Assembly: GCF_003097535.1 (NCBI RefSeq)
Contig: NZ_CP029187.1
Span: 1,426,001-1,490,000, forward strand
Length of the DNA: 64,000 nucleotides
Direction of reading: 5' to 3'
Origin: Flavobacterium pallidum
GTDB taxonomy: Bacteria > Bacteroidota > Bacteroidia > Flavobacteriales > Flavobacteriaceae
Shown: in pieces, positions 43,432 to 53,400 of the stretch
Layout: every line of letters starts with the position of its first letter
Position numbering within the stretch: position 1 is the first letter of the stretch
Program-made: the position numbers and the translations under genes
Notes under the pieces: generated by a model
The model's database searches: none
Told to the model about the DNA's origin: nothing
Seen by the model: the letters and a program-made list of their open reading frames with translations, nothing else

Positions 43432-43605
43432 GGAAGGAGCCCCTAAACTCCTTCCGCTTAACCATAATAATATGAAACCTGCAGTTAAGGCCGGATCCTG
43501 GAAAGTAATAATTAATTGTTGACTACGTGGCATATAGTAAAATTTACACCGGCCTTACGGTTTCATGATGTAAAACTACAAACAGCTACACACGGCTAAG
43601 TGTGT
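43432..43605. ncRNA. Candidate structured RNA between NlpC/P60 gene and comEC
   Basis: Three hairpins fill this gap. GGAAGGAG (43432-43439) pairs with CTCCTTCC (43448-43455). A long interrupted stem pairs ATGAAACC (43472-43479) with GGTTTCAT (43559-43566) and TAAGGCCGG (43486-43494) with CCGGCCTTA (43549-43557), 17 pairs in all around a 6/1 internal loop and a 54-base A/T-rich centre. ACACAC (43588-43593) pairs with GTGTGT (43600-43605). None has the U-tract of a clear terminator. It could be a free RNA (a long hairpin with an open centre recalls 6S-type RNAs), a structured leader of comEC on the minus strand, or a palindromic element. The strand is not settled. Confidence 0.35.
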
Positions 43606-43643
43606 AAAATACGCAGCAAATGTTAAATTTTAATGAGTGAGGA

Positions 43644-44321
43644 CTACAACGTTCCTGTAACGCGGTTCACCTGTGCAAATGTCCTTTGGTAATAAGGTTC
43701 TTTTGTAGAAGATATAATCACCCCGCTCTGGGTAGAGGAATGGATGAACTTAATCTCGTCATCATTGACTTCTGTGACCATTCCCACATGATTGATGACA
43801 CTTCGGCCGTTGGTCCTAAAGAAAATCAGGTCGCCGACACGAATATCCTTGCGATCCAGCTTTTGGCCTACTTTAGCCATATCATTTGAACTTCTTGGCA
43901 GTTTGATCTCAAAGATATTGAAAACGGCAGTCACCATCCCGGAGCAATCCATCCCGGCGGTTGTCGTACCTCCGCCGTGGTATCTTACGCCCATAAAAGT
44001 CATGGCATTGTACACCATCTGTGTGCCCAGGTAGTTGTCATATGACTCAATAACGATATCATTGTCATTGGTGTCATTGATAAGTGCCGTTTTTTTAGGT
44101 TTTTGTAATGCTTTCGTGTCCTTAACCTCTTTCGGTTTGGTATCTGTATAAGCAATCAGTTTTGGTTTTTCGGGTGTCGCAGCGGTGTTTTTCTTATCAG
44201 CCGGTTTTTGATAAACACCTTTTTTGATGGCTTCTTTCTTTGAAGTAATGATTTGGGCATTCCCAAATGAAAATACGAATAAAAGCGCGAAAAGTGTAAA
44301 AGTGTTCTTTGTTACGGACAT
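43644..44321 (-). CDS. Exported NlpC/P60 cell-wall endopeptidase
   Basis: A 225-residue exported hydrolase. The signal peptide is about 1-22 (FSFGNAQ). Residues about 25-90 are a low-complexity, lysine- and threonine-rich linker. The NlpC/P60 domain (about 95-225) has the catalytic cysteine in GMDCSGMVTAVF, the histidine in VINHVGMVTEV, and a third polar residue in IKFIHSSTQSGV. These enzymes cut peptidoglycan stem peptides. The linker has no recognised binding domain. The gene stands apart from lpxB by 276 bases, and the gap after it carries the structured region. Confidence 0.87.
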   Translation of the reverse strand: MSVTKNTFTLFALLFVFSFGNAQIITSKKEAIKKGVYQKPADKKNTAATPEKPKLIAYTDTKPKEVKDTKALQKPKKTALINDTNDNDIVIESYDNYLGTQMVYNAMTFMGVRYHGGGTTTAGMDCSGMVTAVFNIFEIKLPRSSNDMAKVGQKLDRKDIRVGDLIFFRTNGRSVINHVGMVTEVNDDEIKFIHSSTQSGVIISSTKEPYYQRTFAQVNRVTGTL

Positions 44322-44597
44322 ATTTTATTTTTTATTTTTCATGCAAAAGCAAATGCGCTTTTACGATTTAGATTTATAAATAAAATTCGGTATGAATTTT
44401 TGTGAAATCAGGCGGAGCAGAAAAAGCATAACGCCATGAGCCAAAGTTTTAGTATAACTCTTGCGGCAAATATATCAAAATTTTAAAAAAAAGTTGCTAT
44501 TTAACACTTTAAATTTGTGTAAAACTTTCTGTACAGTTCAAAATCCAATGCTTAATGAGTTGAAATTTAAAGGGTTGTTTTTGTTAAAACAGAAGGA

Positions 44598-45713
44598 TTA
44601 TTCTCTAAGGTAATTAACAATAAGTTTGGCAGTTTTGCTGCTCGCCCCTTCGCCGCCAAGCTTTTCTTCGAGCGCATCATATTGTTCCAAAAGTGCTTTT
44701 CGATGCATTGGTTCAAGGATCTTTCCCAATTCCGTTTTGAGGTTCTTACGATTGAATTCGTCCTGGATCAATTCTGTCACAACCTCTTTATCCATAATCA
44801 GGTTCACGAGTGAAATGTACTTTAGCGTAATAATCCGTTTTGCGATCTGGTAGGATATCCATCCGCCTTTATAGCAAACCACTTCAGGGACCTTAAATAA
44901 TGCGGTTTCAAGAGTCGCCGTACCGGAAGTCACCAATGCCGCGTGGGCATGCGTTAGCAAATCATAAGTCTTATTAGGCACGAATTTAACATTCGGGTGG
45001 AGCAGGAACGGTTTGTAAAACGAAAAATCCTGGCTCGGTGCGCCTGCAATTACAAACTGGTAATCCGGGAAATCATCGGTAACACTCAGCATCACCGACA
45101 ACATTTTGGTGATTTCCTGCTTGCGGCTTCCGGGCAAGATGGCGATGATTGGTGTATCGTCAAGTTTGTTTTGAGCAATAAAATCGGTGTAGCTTGTTTT
45201 TTTTCTGTCATGTATCGCATCAATCAAGGGGTGCCCGACAAATTTCACCGGGAAATGGTGCTTCTTTTCGTAAAAATCCTTTTCAAAAGGCAATATCACA
45301 AACAGTTTATCGACATCGCGCCGGATGGCTTTAATACGGTTTTCCTTCCACGCCCAGATTTGCGGAGAAATATAATAATAGGTCTTAAACCCAAGCGGTT
45401 TTGCCCATTTGGCAATGCGCATGTTGAATCCCGGGTAATCGATGAAGATAATCGCATCGGGCCTGAACTTCGCAATATCGGCTTTGCACAACTTAATATT
45501 GTCAAAAATCGTCCGAAGGTTTGCCACTACTTCTGCAAATCCCATAAAAGCCAGCTCACGGTAATGTTTTACCAATGTCCCGCCGGCAGCCTGCATCAGG
45601 TCGCCACCCCAAAAACGGATATCCGCATCAGGATCTTCCCGGTACAATGCCTTCATCAGGTTCGAGCCATGAAGGTCCCCGGAAGCTTCGCCGGCAATAA
45701 TGTAATATTTCAT
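44598..45713 (-). CDS. lpxB: Lipid-A-disaccharide synthase
   Basis: A 371-residue glycosyltransferase (GT19) that joins UDP-2,3-diacylglucosamine and lipid X in lipid A synthesis. The start MKYYIIAGEASGDLHGSNLMKAL is diagnostic, and FIDYPGFNMRIAKW, YYISPQIWAWKENRIK, ILPGSRKQEI and ALVTSGTATLETALF complete the family pattern. The ATG at 45713 is used. Nineteen upstream in-frame codons are rich in Cys and Tyr and not family-like. The preceding small membrane gene ends 2 bases upstream of this start, and surE precedes that, so the three form one transcript. Confidence 0.95.
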   Translation of the reverse strand: MKYYIIAGEASGDLHGSNLMKALYREDPDADIRFWGGDLMQAAGGTLVKHYRELAFMGFAEVVANLRTIFDNIKLCKADIAKFRPDAIIFIDYPGFNMRIAKWAKPLGFKTYYYISPQIWAWKENRIKAIRRDVDKLFVILPFEKDFYEKKHHFPVKFVGHPLIDAIHDRKKTSYTDFIAQNKLDDTPIIAILPGSRKQEITKMLSVMLSVTDDFPDYQFVIAGAPSQDFSFYKPFLLHPNVKFVPNKTYDLLTHAHAALVTSGTATLETALFKVPEVVCYKGGWISYQIAKRIITLKYISLVNLIMDKEVVTELIQDEFNRKNLKTELGKILEPMHRKALLEQYDALEEKLGGEGASSKTAKLIVNYLRE

Positions 45714-45715
45714 AA

Positions 45716-45985
45716 TCAGACAAAAATTGTAGCAATAGCAAGCATGGCCGTAGCAGCAACGATGCCCCATGCCATGTCTTTTTTACTTTTTAGGAACAAG
45801 AAAAATAACCCGATATTCACTACTGCGCCGAGCGTGATGATTTTCCCCAGTTGCCCTGACGCGATCGTGGTGTCAAGTCCTTCTGATAAGCCATAGCCGG
45901 TAAAGCAGATGATCAAGAGATAACTTCCCAGAAGCGCGGCAGCCAGTCCAATGGCAATGCCTGAAAGCACATGTAATTTATTCAT
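45716..45985 (-). CDS. Small membrane protein between surE and lpxB
   Basis: An 89-residue protein with three hydrophobic segments (about 7-28, 48-62, 69-88) and no recognised domain. The start is the ATG at 45985 (MNKLHVLSG), overlapping the end of surE by 8 bases; the in-frame ATG further upstream lies well inside surE. Its stop lies 2 bases before lpxB. The tight packing supports a real gene with an envelope role. Confidence 0.7.
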   Translation of the reverse strand: MNKLHVLSGIAIGLAAALLGSYLLIICFTGYGLSEGLDTTIASGQLGKIITLGAVVNIGLFFLFLKSKKDMAWGIVAATAMLAIATIFV

Positions 45986-46748
45986 TGATTTTCCATGAAT
46001 TAAGTTCCTGTATCGCATGGTGCGCCGTCATGTCATAATGCACCGGAACTACAGAAATATAGCCGTTTGCCAATGCCCATTCATCCGTATCTTCGCCTTC
46101 ATCCTGGTTTACGAATTCCCCCGTCAGCCAGTAATAATCCTTGCCGTTCGGGGTTTTGCGTTTGTCGAATTTCTCCATCCAGACGGCTTTCGCCTGCCGG
46201 CAGATTTTGATGCCCTTGATTTCGTCTTCTTTCAATTTCGGAATATTGACATTCAGGATCGTACCGTTTGAAAGCCCGTTTTCCAGCACATGCGCCGCAA
46301 TTTTCCGGATGAATTTCCGCGCCTGGCCGAAATCTGCATTCCAGTCAAAATCCGATAATGAAAACCCGATAGCGGGAATGCCCTCTATACCAGCCTCCAC
46401 TGCAGCGCTCATCGTGCCTGAATAAATCACATTGATCGACGAATTCGAACCATGGTTGATTCCGGAAACACACAGGTCGGGTTTCCTGTGCAGGATTTCA
46501 TTCACGGCGAGTTTGACACAATCCACCGGTGTCCCTGAACAGCTGTATTCGAGGCCGTTTTCTTCAGAAACCTTGTTCAGGTAGAGCATGTTGTTGATCG
46601 TGATGGCATGCCCCATAGCACTTTGCGGCTTGTCCGGAGCGACGACAACCACTTCGCCCAACTCTTTCATGATGCCTATAAGCATGCGGATTCCCGGCGC
46701 TGAAATACCGTCGTCGTTGGTTACTAAGATCAGTGGTTTTGAGGTCAT
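45978..46748 (-). CDS. surE: 5'/3'-nucleotidase SurE
   Basis: A 256-residue metal-dependent phosphatase acting on nucleoside 5'- and 3'-monophosphates. The metal site motif NDDG is in ILVTNDDGISAPGIRML at the N-terminus, and the second block is VSGINHGSNSSINVIYSGTMSAAVEA. The start is set at the ATG at 46748 (MTSKPLILVTNDDG). It begins an operon with the small membrane gene and lpxB. SurE is linked to stationary-phase survival in other bacteria. Confidence 0.93.
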   Translation of the reverse strand: MTSKPLILVTNDDGISAPGIRMLIGIMKELGEVVVVAPDKPQSAMGHAITINNMLYLNKVSEENGLEYSCSGTPVDCVKLAVNEILHRKPDLCVSGINHGSNSSINVIYSGTMSAAVEAGIEGIPAIGFSLSDFDWNADFGQARKFIRKIAAHVLENGLSNGTILNVNIPKLKEDEIKGIKICRQAKAVWMEKFDKRKTPNGKDYYWLTGEFVNQDEGEDTDEWALANGYISVVPVHYDMTAHHAIQELNSWKINE

Positions 46749-46808
46749 TTTATTTAATTTGCAGCTAATCCCGCTTTCCACTGTATCTTTTTTATCTGTC
46801 TGGCGACT

Positions 46809-46880
46809 AAGATAAAAAAAGATCCCGCTTCACACGAGCGAAGCGACTGCCGCAGCAATCGGGGCTGGGATTGATATCTT
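46809..46880. repeat. Intergenic hairpin element, copy 2
   Basis: In the gap between surE and the tail-specific protease, AAGATA (46809-46814) and TATCTT (46875-46880) frame the element. GATCCC (46821-46826) faces GGGATT (46867-46872), and CGCTTC (46826-46831) pairs with GAAGCG (46840-46845). The blocks GATCCCGCT, TGCCGC and ATCGGGGCT match those of the element at 306-381 read on its minus strand. The central hairpin differs, so the outer parts are conserved and the middle is variable. Confidence 0.45.
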
Positions 46881-47027
46881 AATGAAAAATCGTACGTAAA
46901 TATGGAAAATCCTTTGGCAAAATTAAGCAATTTTACACGGAACTTCCTATTTTAGCATGTTTAACAAAAAATTATATGACACCCGAAATCATTGGTATGG
47001 TTTTTATGTAATTTAGGCACGAAATTG

Positions 47028-49260
47028 ATGAATGCAATTATGAATTTTATGAAAAGAAACTATAAAGTATTGCTGGTTGTCGCAGCGTTGTCTGTGGCAC
47101 TGTGGAGTTTTATTCCGAAAGTGAATAAAAGCGATCCCGAGAAGGATAAGTTGTTGCTGGAGCTGCTGGCTTTCGTGATCAATAAAGGGCACTACGCACC
47201 GAAAGATATCGATGATAATTTTTCAAAAGTGGTTTACAAAGACTATATCACGGCACTCGATCCTTCCAAAAGGTTTTTCCTGCAATCGGATATCGACGAG
47301 TTTTCAAAATATGAGACTCTGGTCGACGATGCCATCAAAAACAAGGACCTGACATTTTTCGACCTTACATACAATCGCCTCATGCAACGTATGGAAGAAA
47401 GCAAAGCCTACTACAAAGACATCCTTGCCAAACCTTTCGATTACAATGTAGACGAAAGTTTCAATATCGATTATGATAAAATGCCTTATGCTACATCTAC
47501 AGCCGACCTGAAGGAAAAATGGCGCAAGCAGATTAAGCTTTCTACGCTTTCTTCGTTAACCGACCGTTTGAAAATCCAGGAGGATAAGAAAAACGGCATT
47601 AAGGAAGAGCCCGTAGGTGATGATGAAGATGAGGCCACTGAGCCTGCACCGAAAACCACTGCAAAAGAAGATGAGCCTAAAACTTTCGAACAGCTTGAGA
47701 AAGAAACACGTGAAAATTCATTGAAATCGTTGAATGAATATTTCGGTTTTATCAAAGATTTGAACCGCGATGATTATTTCTCGGTTTTCGTAAATACCAT
47801 AGCGGAAACTTTCGATCCGCACACTTCTTACTTCGCCCCGGAGGACAAGGAAAAATTTGACACGAGTATTTCCGGGAAATTTGACGGAATCGGAGCCAGA
47901 TTACAAAAGAAAAATGATTTTACGGAAATCACGGAATTGATCTCAGGCGGACCGGCCTGGAGGGGAAAAGAACTCGAGCCGGGAGACATCGTGCTAAAAG
48001 TAGGGCAGGGCAAAGAAGAGCCTGTTGATGTGGTTGGGATGCGTATCGACGATGTCGTGAAAAAAATCAAAGGCCCTAAAGGTACCGAAGTACGCCTTAC
48101 CGTTAAAAAAGTCGACGGTTCAATGAAAGTAATTTCGATCATCAGGGATGTCGTTGAAATCGAAGAGACCTACGCTAAATCGAGCATCGTTAAGAAAGAT
48201 GGGAAATTGTATGGCGTGATTTACCTGCCTAAATTCTACATCGATTTTGAAAACAAGGATAGCCGAGATGCTGCAAAAGACGTCGCTCTTGAAATCGACC
48301 GCCTTAAAAAACAGGGCATACAGGGATTGGTGTTCGACGTTCGTGATAACGGAGGAGGTTCATTGCGTACCGTTGTAGATATCGCAGGATTGTTCATAGA
48401 TCAAGGTCCTATAGTGCAGGTAAAATCTACCGGGAAGAATAAGGAAGTGCTTCCAGATAACGACAGCAAAGTACAATGGGATGGGCCGTTGGTGGTGATG
48501 CTAAATAATTTCTCCGCTTCAGCATCTGAAATCCTTGCCGCGGCAATCCAGGATTACAAGCGTGGCGTCATTATTGGCAGCAAGCAGTCTTATGGAAAAG
48601 GAACGGTGCAGAATGTCATCGACCTGAACCAAATTCGTACGGAACAGCTCTACCGGAGATTTAGGTGCGCTGAAAACCACCACGCAGAAATTCTACAGGA
48701 TTAATGGTGGTTCGACCCAACTTAAAGGCGTTGCCAGCGATGTAGAGATGCCGGACAAATATTCATACATTGAAGTTGGAGAACGCGATTCCGAAAACGC
48801 GATGCCATGGGATAAGATCGACCCTGCCAATTACAATGTTTGGGACAGGCAGCCGAATTTCGAAAAAGCAATTGCAAACAGTAAGAAAAGGGTGGCCCAA
48901 AGCCAGCAATTCAAGCTTATTGACGAAAATGCAAAATGGCTCGGAAAGCGTAAAGACGAAAACGATTACAGCCTGAACATCAATAAATTCAGGAAAGAAC
49001 AGGAAAGCATCAAAGCAGAAAACAAGAAGTACAAAGTGATCAACGATTACAAGACCAATCTTGAATTTACTTCGCTGCCATACGAAACCACCCAAATGGA
49101 AAAAGACGAGGTCCTGAAGGAAAAAAGGAAAAGATGGCATGAAAGCCTCGCCAAAGATGCCTATGTTGAAGAGGCGCTGAATATACTTTCCGATTTGCAG
49201 GATACAGGTGCCAAACCGACTGTAAACCTTAAAAAAAAGGATAAGCTGGTGAAGTCTTAA
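47028..49260 (+). pseudogene. Tail-specific protease Prc/CtpA (S41), frameshifted
   Basis: The gene encodes a carboxy-terminal processing protease of S41 type, in two frames. The first part (47028-48704) holds the N-terminal helical region, a PDZ domain (about 265-350 of the product, GARLQKKNDFTEITELI), and the catalytic core with NNFSASASEILAAA (Ser) and SYGKGTVQN (Lys). Around 48631-48633 an AAA run has one base too many: removing one A turns the frame from QIRTEQLY into QFVRNSSTGDLGALKTT, the expected sequence, and joins it to the C-terminal part that ends at 49260 (DUF3340-like tail). Without the correction the first frame stops at 48704 after 15 unrelated residues. The start ATG at 47028 gives a membrane or signal segment (KVLLVVAALSVALWSF). 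It may be a real mutation or a sequencing error in a homopolymer. Confidence 0.85.
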
Positions 49261-49271
49261 GCATAATTTTA

Positions 49272-50378
49272 ATGAGCGAAAATCAATCATTAACCAGTAT
49301 AGCGCTCCGGAAATTCAGGAAGAATTTCTGGGGCGTTTTCAGTTTCATATTTATCGTGCTGGTGCTGCTGCTTGCGGTATTTGCTTATGTGCTTGCGCCG
49401 GATAATTCGGAAAATGCCAATCAGATGCATTTGTCGATCCATTCCAAAAAGCCGGGATTTGAAGTCATGATGCTTTCCATTCCTTCAGGCGATAAGAGTG
49501 AAAAAGGCCTTTCTGGATATTTTTTCGGATTTGCAAATACCGCTACTGAAATCCCGATCAGCCATTATGAAGTTAAAAAGGATTCCATTGTGTATCAGGA
49601 ATATAATGATGATGCCTCGGTTAAAATTGTAAAGGCCGTTGGGCTTAATCAATTTTCAGGATATCACGACATCAGGAAAGTTTCAAAAGATTTTATTAAG
49701 AAGCAAAGCTTCATTTTAGGCACTGACAAATACGGACGGGATGTTTTGAGCAGGATGCTGGTCGGTTCCCGAGTGTCACTTTCGATTGGATTTGTTGCGG
49801 TTTTTATTTCCCTGGTGATAGGTGTTTTTTTCGGAGCGATCGGTGGTTATTTCGGTGGTAAAACAGATGCTTTCGTTATGTGGCTTGTCAACATCATCTG
49901 GTCCATCCCGACACTGCTTTTGGTGATTGCGATTACACTGGCATTGGGTAAGGGTTTCTGGCAGGTTTTTGTTGCTGTGGGACTTACCATGTGGGTGGAA
50001 GTGGCGCGTGTTGTCCGCGGTCAGGTGATCAGCGTCCGGGAAATGCAATATGTCACGGCATCGCGTGCGTTGGGCTACGGCAATTTCCGGATCATCTTCA
50101 ATCATATCCTTCCAAATATTATGGCACCGGTCATCGTGATTTCAGCGGCCAATTTTGCCTCGGCGATTTTGGTGGAAAGCGGGCTGAGTTTTTTAGGCCT
50201 CGGCGCACAGCCACCTGTTCCAAGCTGGGGCAGTATGATTAAGGACCATTACAGCTACATCATTTTAGGGAAGCCTTATCTGGCCATGGTTCCAGGCATT
50301 GCCATCATGCTTGTTACCCTGGCTTTCATGATGACGGGGAATGCGTTTCGCGATGCGCTTGATGTGAAATCTTCGTAA
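49272..50378 (+). CDS. ABC transporter permease of the Dpp/Opp C type
   Basis: A 368-residue inner-membrane permease. One N-terminal helix (about 22-42) is followed by an exported region of about 100 residues, longer than in Proteobacteria. The BPD_transp_1 domain (about 150-365) has the start LGTDKYGRDVLSRMLVGSRVSLSIG and the EAA loop VTASRALGYGNFRIIFNHILPN, which contacts the ATPase. It follows the protease gene by 11 bases and may share its transcript. No partner permease, ATPase or binding protein lies nearby, so the system is split over the genome. Peptide or nickel uptake is the family role; the substrate is unknown. Confidence 0.87.
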   Translation: MSENQSLTSIALRKFRKNFWGVFSFIFIVLVLLLAVFAYVLAPDNSENANQMHLSIHSKKPGFEVMMLSIPSGDKSEKGLSGYFFGFANTATEIPISHYEVKKDSIVYQEYNDDASVKIVKAVGLNQFSGYHDIRKVSKDFIKKQSFILGTDKYGRDVLSRMLVGSRVSLSIGFVAVFISLVIGVFFGAIGGYFGGKTDAFVMWLVNIIWSIPTLLLVIAITLALGKGFWQVFVAVGLTMWVEVARVVRGQVISVREMQYVTASRALGYGNFRIIFNHILPNIMAPVIVISAANFASAILVESGLSFLGLGAQPPVPSWGSMIKDHYSYIILGKPYLAMVPGIAIMLVTLAFMMTGNAFRDALDVKSS

Positions 50379-50434
50379 AGTATTTAGGGTTTTCTCGGTA
50401 TTAAGTGTTATATTGGCGCTAACCAAAAACACGA

Positions 50435-53400
50435 ATGTCACCGAAACCAATCAATCCCCGCAGTTTAATGCCGGTTTTTGTGCTGATTTTTTTTCTTTTC
50501 ACAGGAAAAATACAGGCGCAATGTGCAGGTGCCGACACTGCCATTGAAATCTGTGACTATGACAACCCTGCAAATCAGAGTATAGATCTTTTTGCCTTAC
50601 TGGGTCCTGATGCAGTTCCGGGCGGATTTTGGATTGATCCGATGCAGTCCGGCGCATTAAACGTACTCACCGGCGAACTCAACCTCTGGCATTTCCATTT
50701 TACAGGCGTATTTAATTTTATTTATGTAAGGAATAATATTCCGGGTTGTACCGATAATAATGCCATCGTGACAATAACAATAGGAGGTTATACTGGGGTG
50801 CCAAGCCCTGATGGAATAGCCTGCAGTAGCAATGACCACGTTAATTTATTCAATTATTTCATAGGTATGGATCCTTATCCGCAGCATAATGGGGTATGGA
50901 CATCCCCAAATGTAGGAATCATAGAGGATAAATATTTCAATGCGGCCGCTACAGGTCCGGGCGTTTTTACGTTTACTTATACTACGGAAGCCGTTGGTTC
51001 CTGCCCGGAAAAGTCGTCTACCATATTTGTTACAGTTTATGCTGCGCCGAATGCAGGTTCTGCGTCTGATTTCGTGGTTTGTGAAGCTGATGACCTGACG
51101 CAATATGCAAACCTCGATCTTTCAGGGATCCTGCAGGGCGAGGATGGCAATGGATTGTGGTCTGAATCTGGGACTTCTGAATTGTCCGATCCTTTTGATC
51201 CGGTTATCGACCTGCAGCACATTTATCAAACCCAGGGCAGCGGTGAATATACTTTTTCCTATACCGTTTTTCCGCAGCATCCTGTGTGCGATAAAAGTAC
51301 TTCGGAAATCCGGATTATCATTGAAGACAGGATTGACCTTACCGATGCCACGCTGGTATTCGAGGACTTTTGTGGGGAAGCAGGGGGTGGCCCTTTTCAT
51401 GCCACGTTAACGCAAGGCCCGGATCCGATAAAAGATGGTGATCAGTACGAAATAGATTATCATGTTGAAGGCCCGGGAATTTCAGAAACACGTACGCAGC
51501 TTATTGAATTTGCCTCAGGAATTTCCCATTTTGATATTTTGCCGGACGGCATCGGCCAAGTGGGAACTTATACCATAACCATCACAGACATAAGGGATTT
51601 GTCAAGCCACCAATCGTGCGATAATATTGCCGGACTGCCCGGGATTTTTCACGTCTATCCGTTGCCTGTTATCGACGACGCTGTGATCAGCATCCCGACG
51701 GTGTGTAAGGGTTCAGATGGTATAGTACTCATCAGCACCATGGATATTCCGGATGGGCCTTATGAAATCACTTACAATATTTTTGCCAGCAATAAAGCCC
51801 TCAATCAGCATGTTACCATCAACGTGGTCAATGGTGCGGCACAGTTAGACATTCCCGCAGCAGTGATCCCAAACACGGGCAATTCCACTTTTTACATCAT
51901 CCACATCGTTGATCTCACAACAGGCTGCGAAGCCGAGGTGGATAAATTCAGGACATTTATCATTTACGATCTTCCTTTTGTAGATAACATTACACTGGAG
52001 GCACACAGTGGCTGCCTTTCTGTCGGGACTACGGTTTTAGTAACCGATCTTGGTACGATGACAAATGTTAAAGTCACTTACGACCTTTCCGGCGCAAATT
52101 CCGCTACAGCGCAAGAAGCAACGTTCACGGCGGTGCTGGGCAACGGGACGTTTACGATCCCGCCTTCGCTGCTTCCTAATTCCGGGTCGACCACCGTAAC
52201 GCTCACCATTGTGCAGGATTTGGTGACGGGTTGTTCCAGCCCTACGCATGTCCAGGATGAATTTATCATGAATATCCTTCCTGATGTATCGTCATTGAAT
52301 GCCACTGTAACCGATGTATGCCAGGGAAGCACCGTTTCAGCAACAATATCGGGACTTGGCACACAAGCCAACCTGACGCTTGGCTACACCTTGTCCGGTG
52401 CCAATACAGCACCGCTTCAAACGATTGCATTAAGCAATACCGGTACTACAAATTTTACAATTCCTTCGGCTTTAATCCAAAACCCAGGTGAAACCACATT
52501 GGGCATCGCCTCCGTTACCAATACCATTACAGGTTGTATCGCTGTAGTAAATTCGGATGTGGTTTTCAATATCAATCCGTTACCTCCCGCAAATACGTTT
52601 TCAGCCGTAATCCAGAATACGTGTATCGGGCAACCTGTATTTGCACTGCTTTCCGGTTTTGGCAATACAACCGATATGAATATTACGTACTCGCTTTCCG
52701 GGGCCAATACCGCTGCTGCACAAACCGGCAGCCTGGTCATTACCAATGGGAGTGCAGTATTCAATATCCCTCCGGCTTTACTTGCAAATAGCGGTAATAC
52801 CACTTTTACCATCACCCATGCCGATTATCCTGGTACAGGTTGCGGTATAAATGCCGGCCTTACCAGAAGTTTCACAATCAACCCTTTGCCTGATGTTTCC
52901 ACGATAGCCGTGCAGGCTACTGATGCTTGCTATGGCAGTGCGGTTCCTGTTGTTATTTCAGGATTGGTTGGGAATACCCCAGTTGTCGTTTCTTACGAAC
53001 TTTCCGGTGCGAATACTACTTCGATACAAACCGCGACAATTACGCCCGTGGCCGGAAATGCCACTTTTATAATTCCGGCGGCATTGGTCCCGAATGCCGG
53101 GCTCACAACGATCTCCCTTTCGAAAATCAATAATCCGCAAACCAGCTGTGAATCCACCACTACCGTTGCTGGCAATTTCAGCATCAATACGATTCCGCCC
53201 GCTCCGGTGGCAGTAAACAGGAGTTTCTGTATTGAAGAAAATGCTGTCGTTACTGATTTGTTGCCTTCAGGGAGTCAGTATTTGTGGTATGCTTCCGCAG
53301 TTGCGACCCAGCCCTTAAGTGGCGATGCCGTTTTAAGTAGTGGGAATTATTTCGTTTCCCAAGCCAGCAATACCGGATGTTTCTCACCACGAACATCTAT

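Noticed and set aside
44997..45896. Open frame of 299 codons on the plus strand
   Set aside because: It is antisense to lpxB and the small membrane gene, both well supported by family motifs. The product has no recognisable domain.
46992..47016. Promoter of the tail-specific protease (TTG at 46992 and TAATTTAG at 47009)
   Set aside because: The spacing of 14 bases is below the usual range and the -7 box has a mismatch, so I do not list it as a feature.
48625..48645. Programmed ribosomal frameshift in the tail-specific protease
   Set aside because: The site is a plain AAA in CCAAATTC with no slippery heptamer, and I see no strong downstream hairpin or internal Shine-Dalgarno. S41 proteases are not known to use recoding. 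A mutation or sequence error is simpler.
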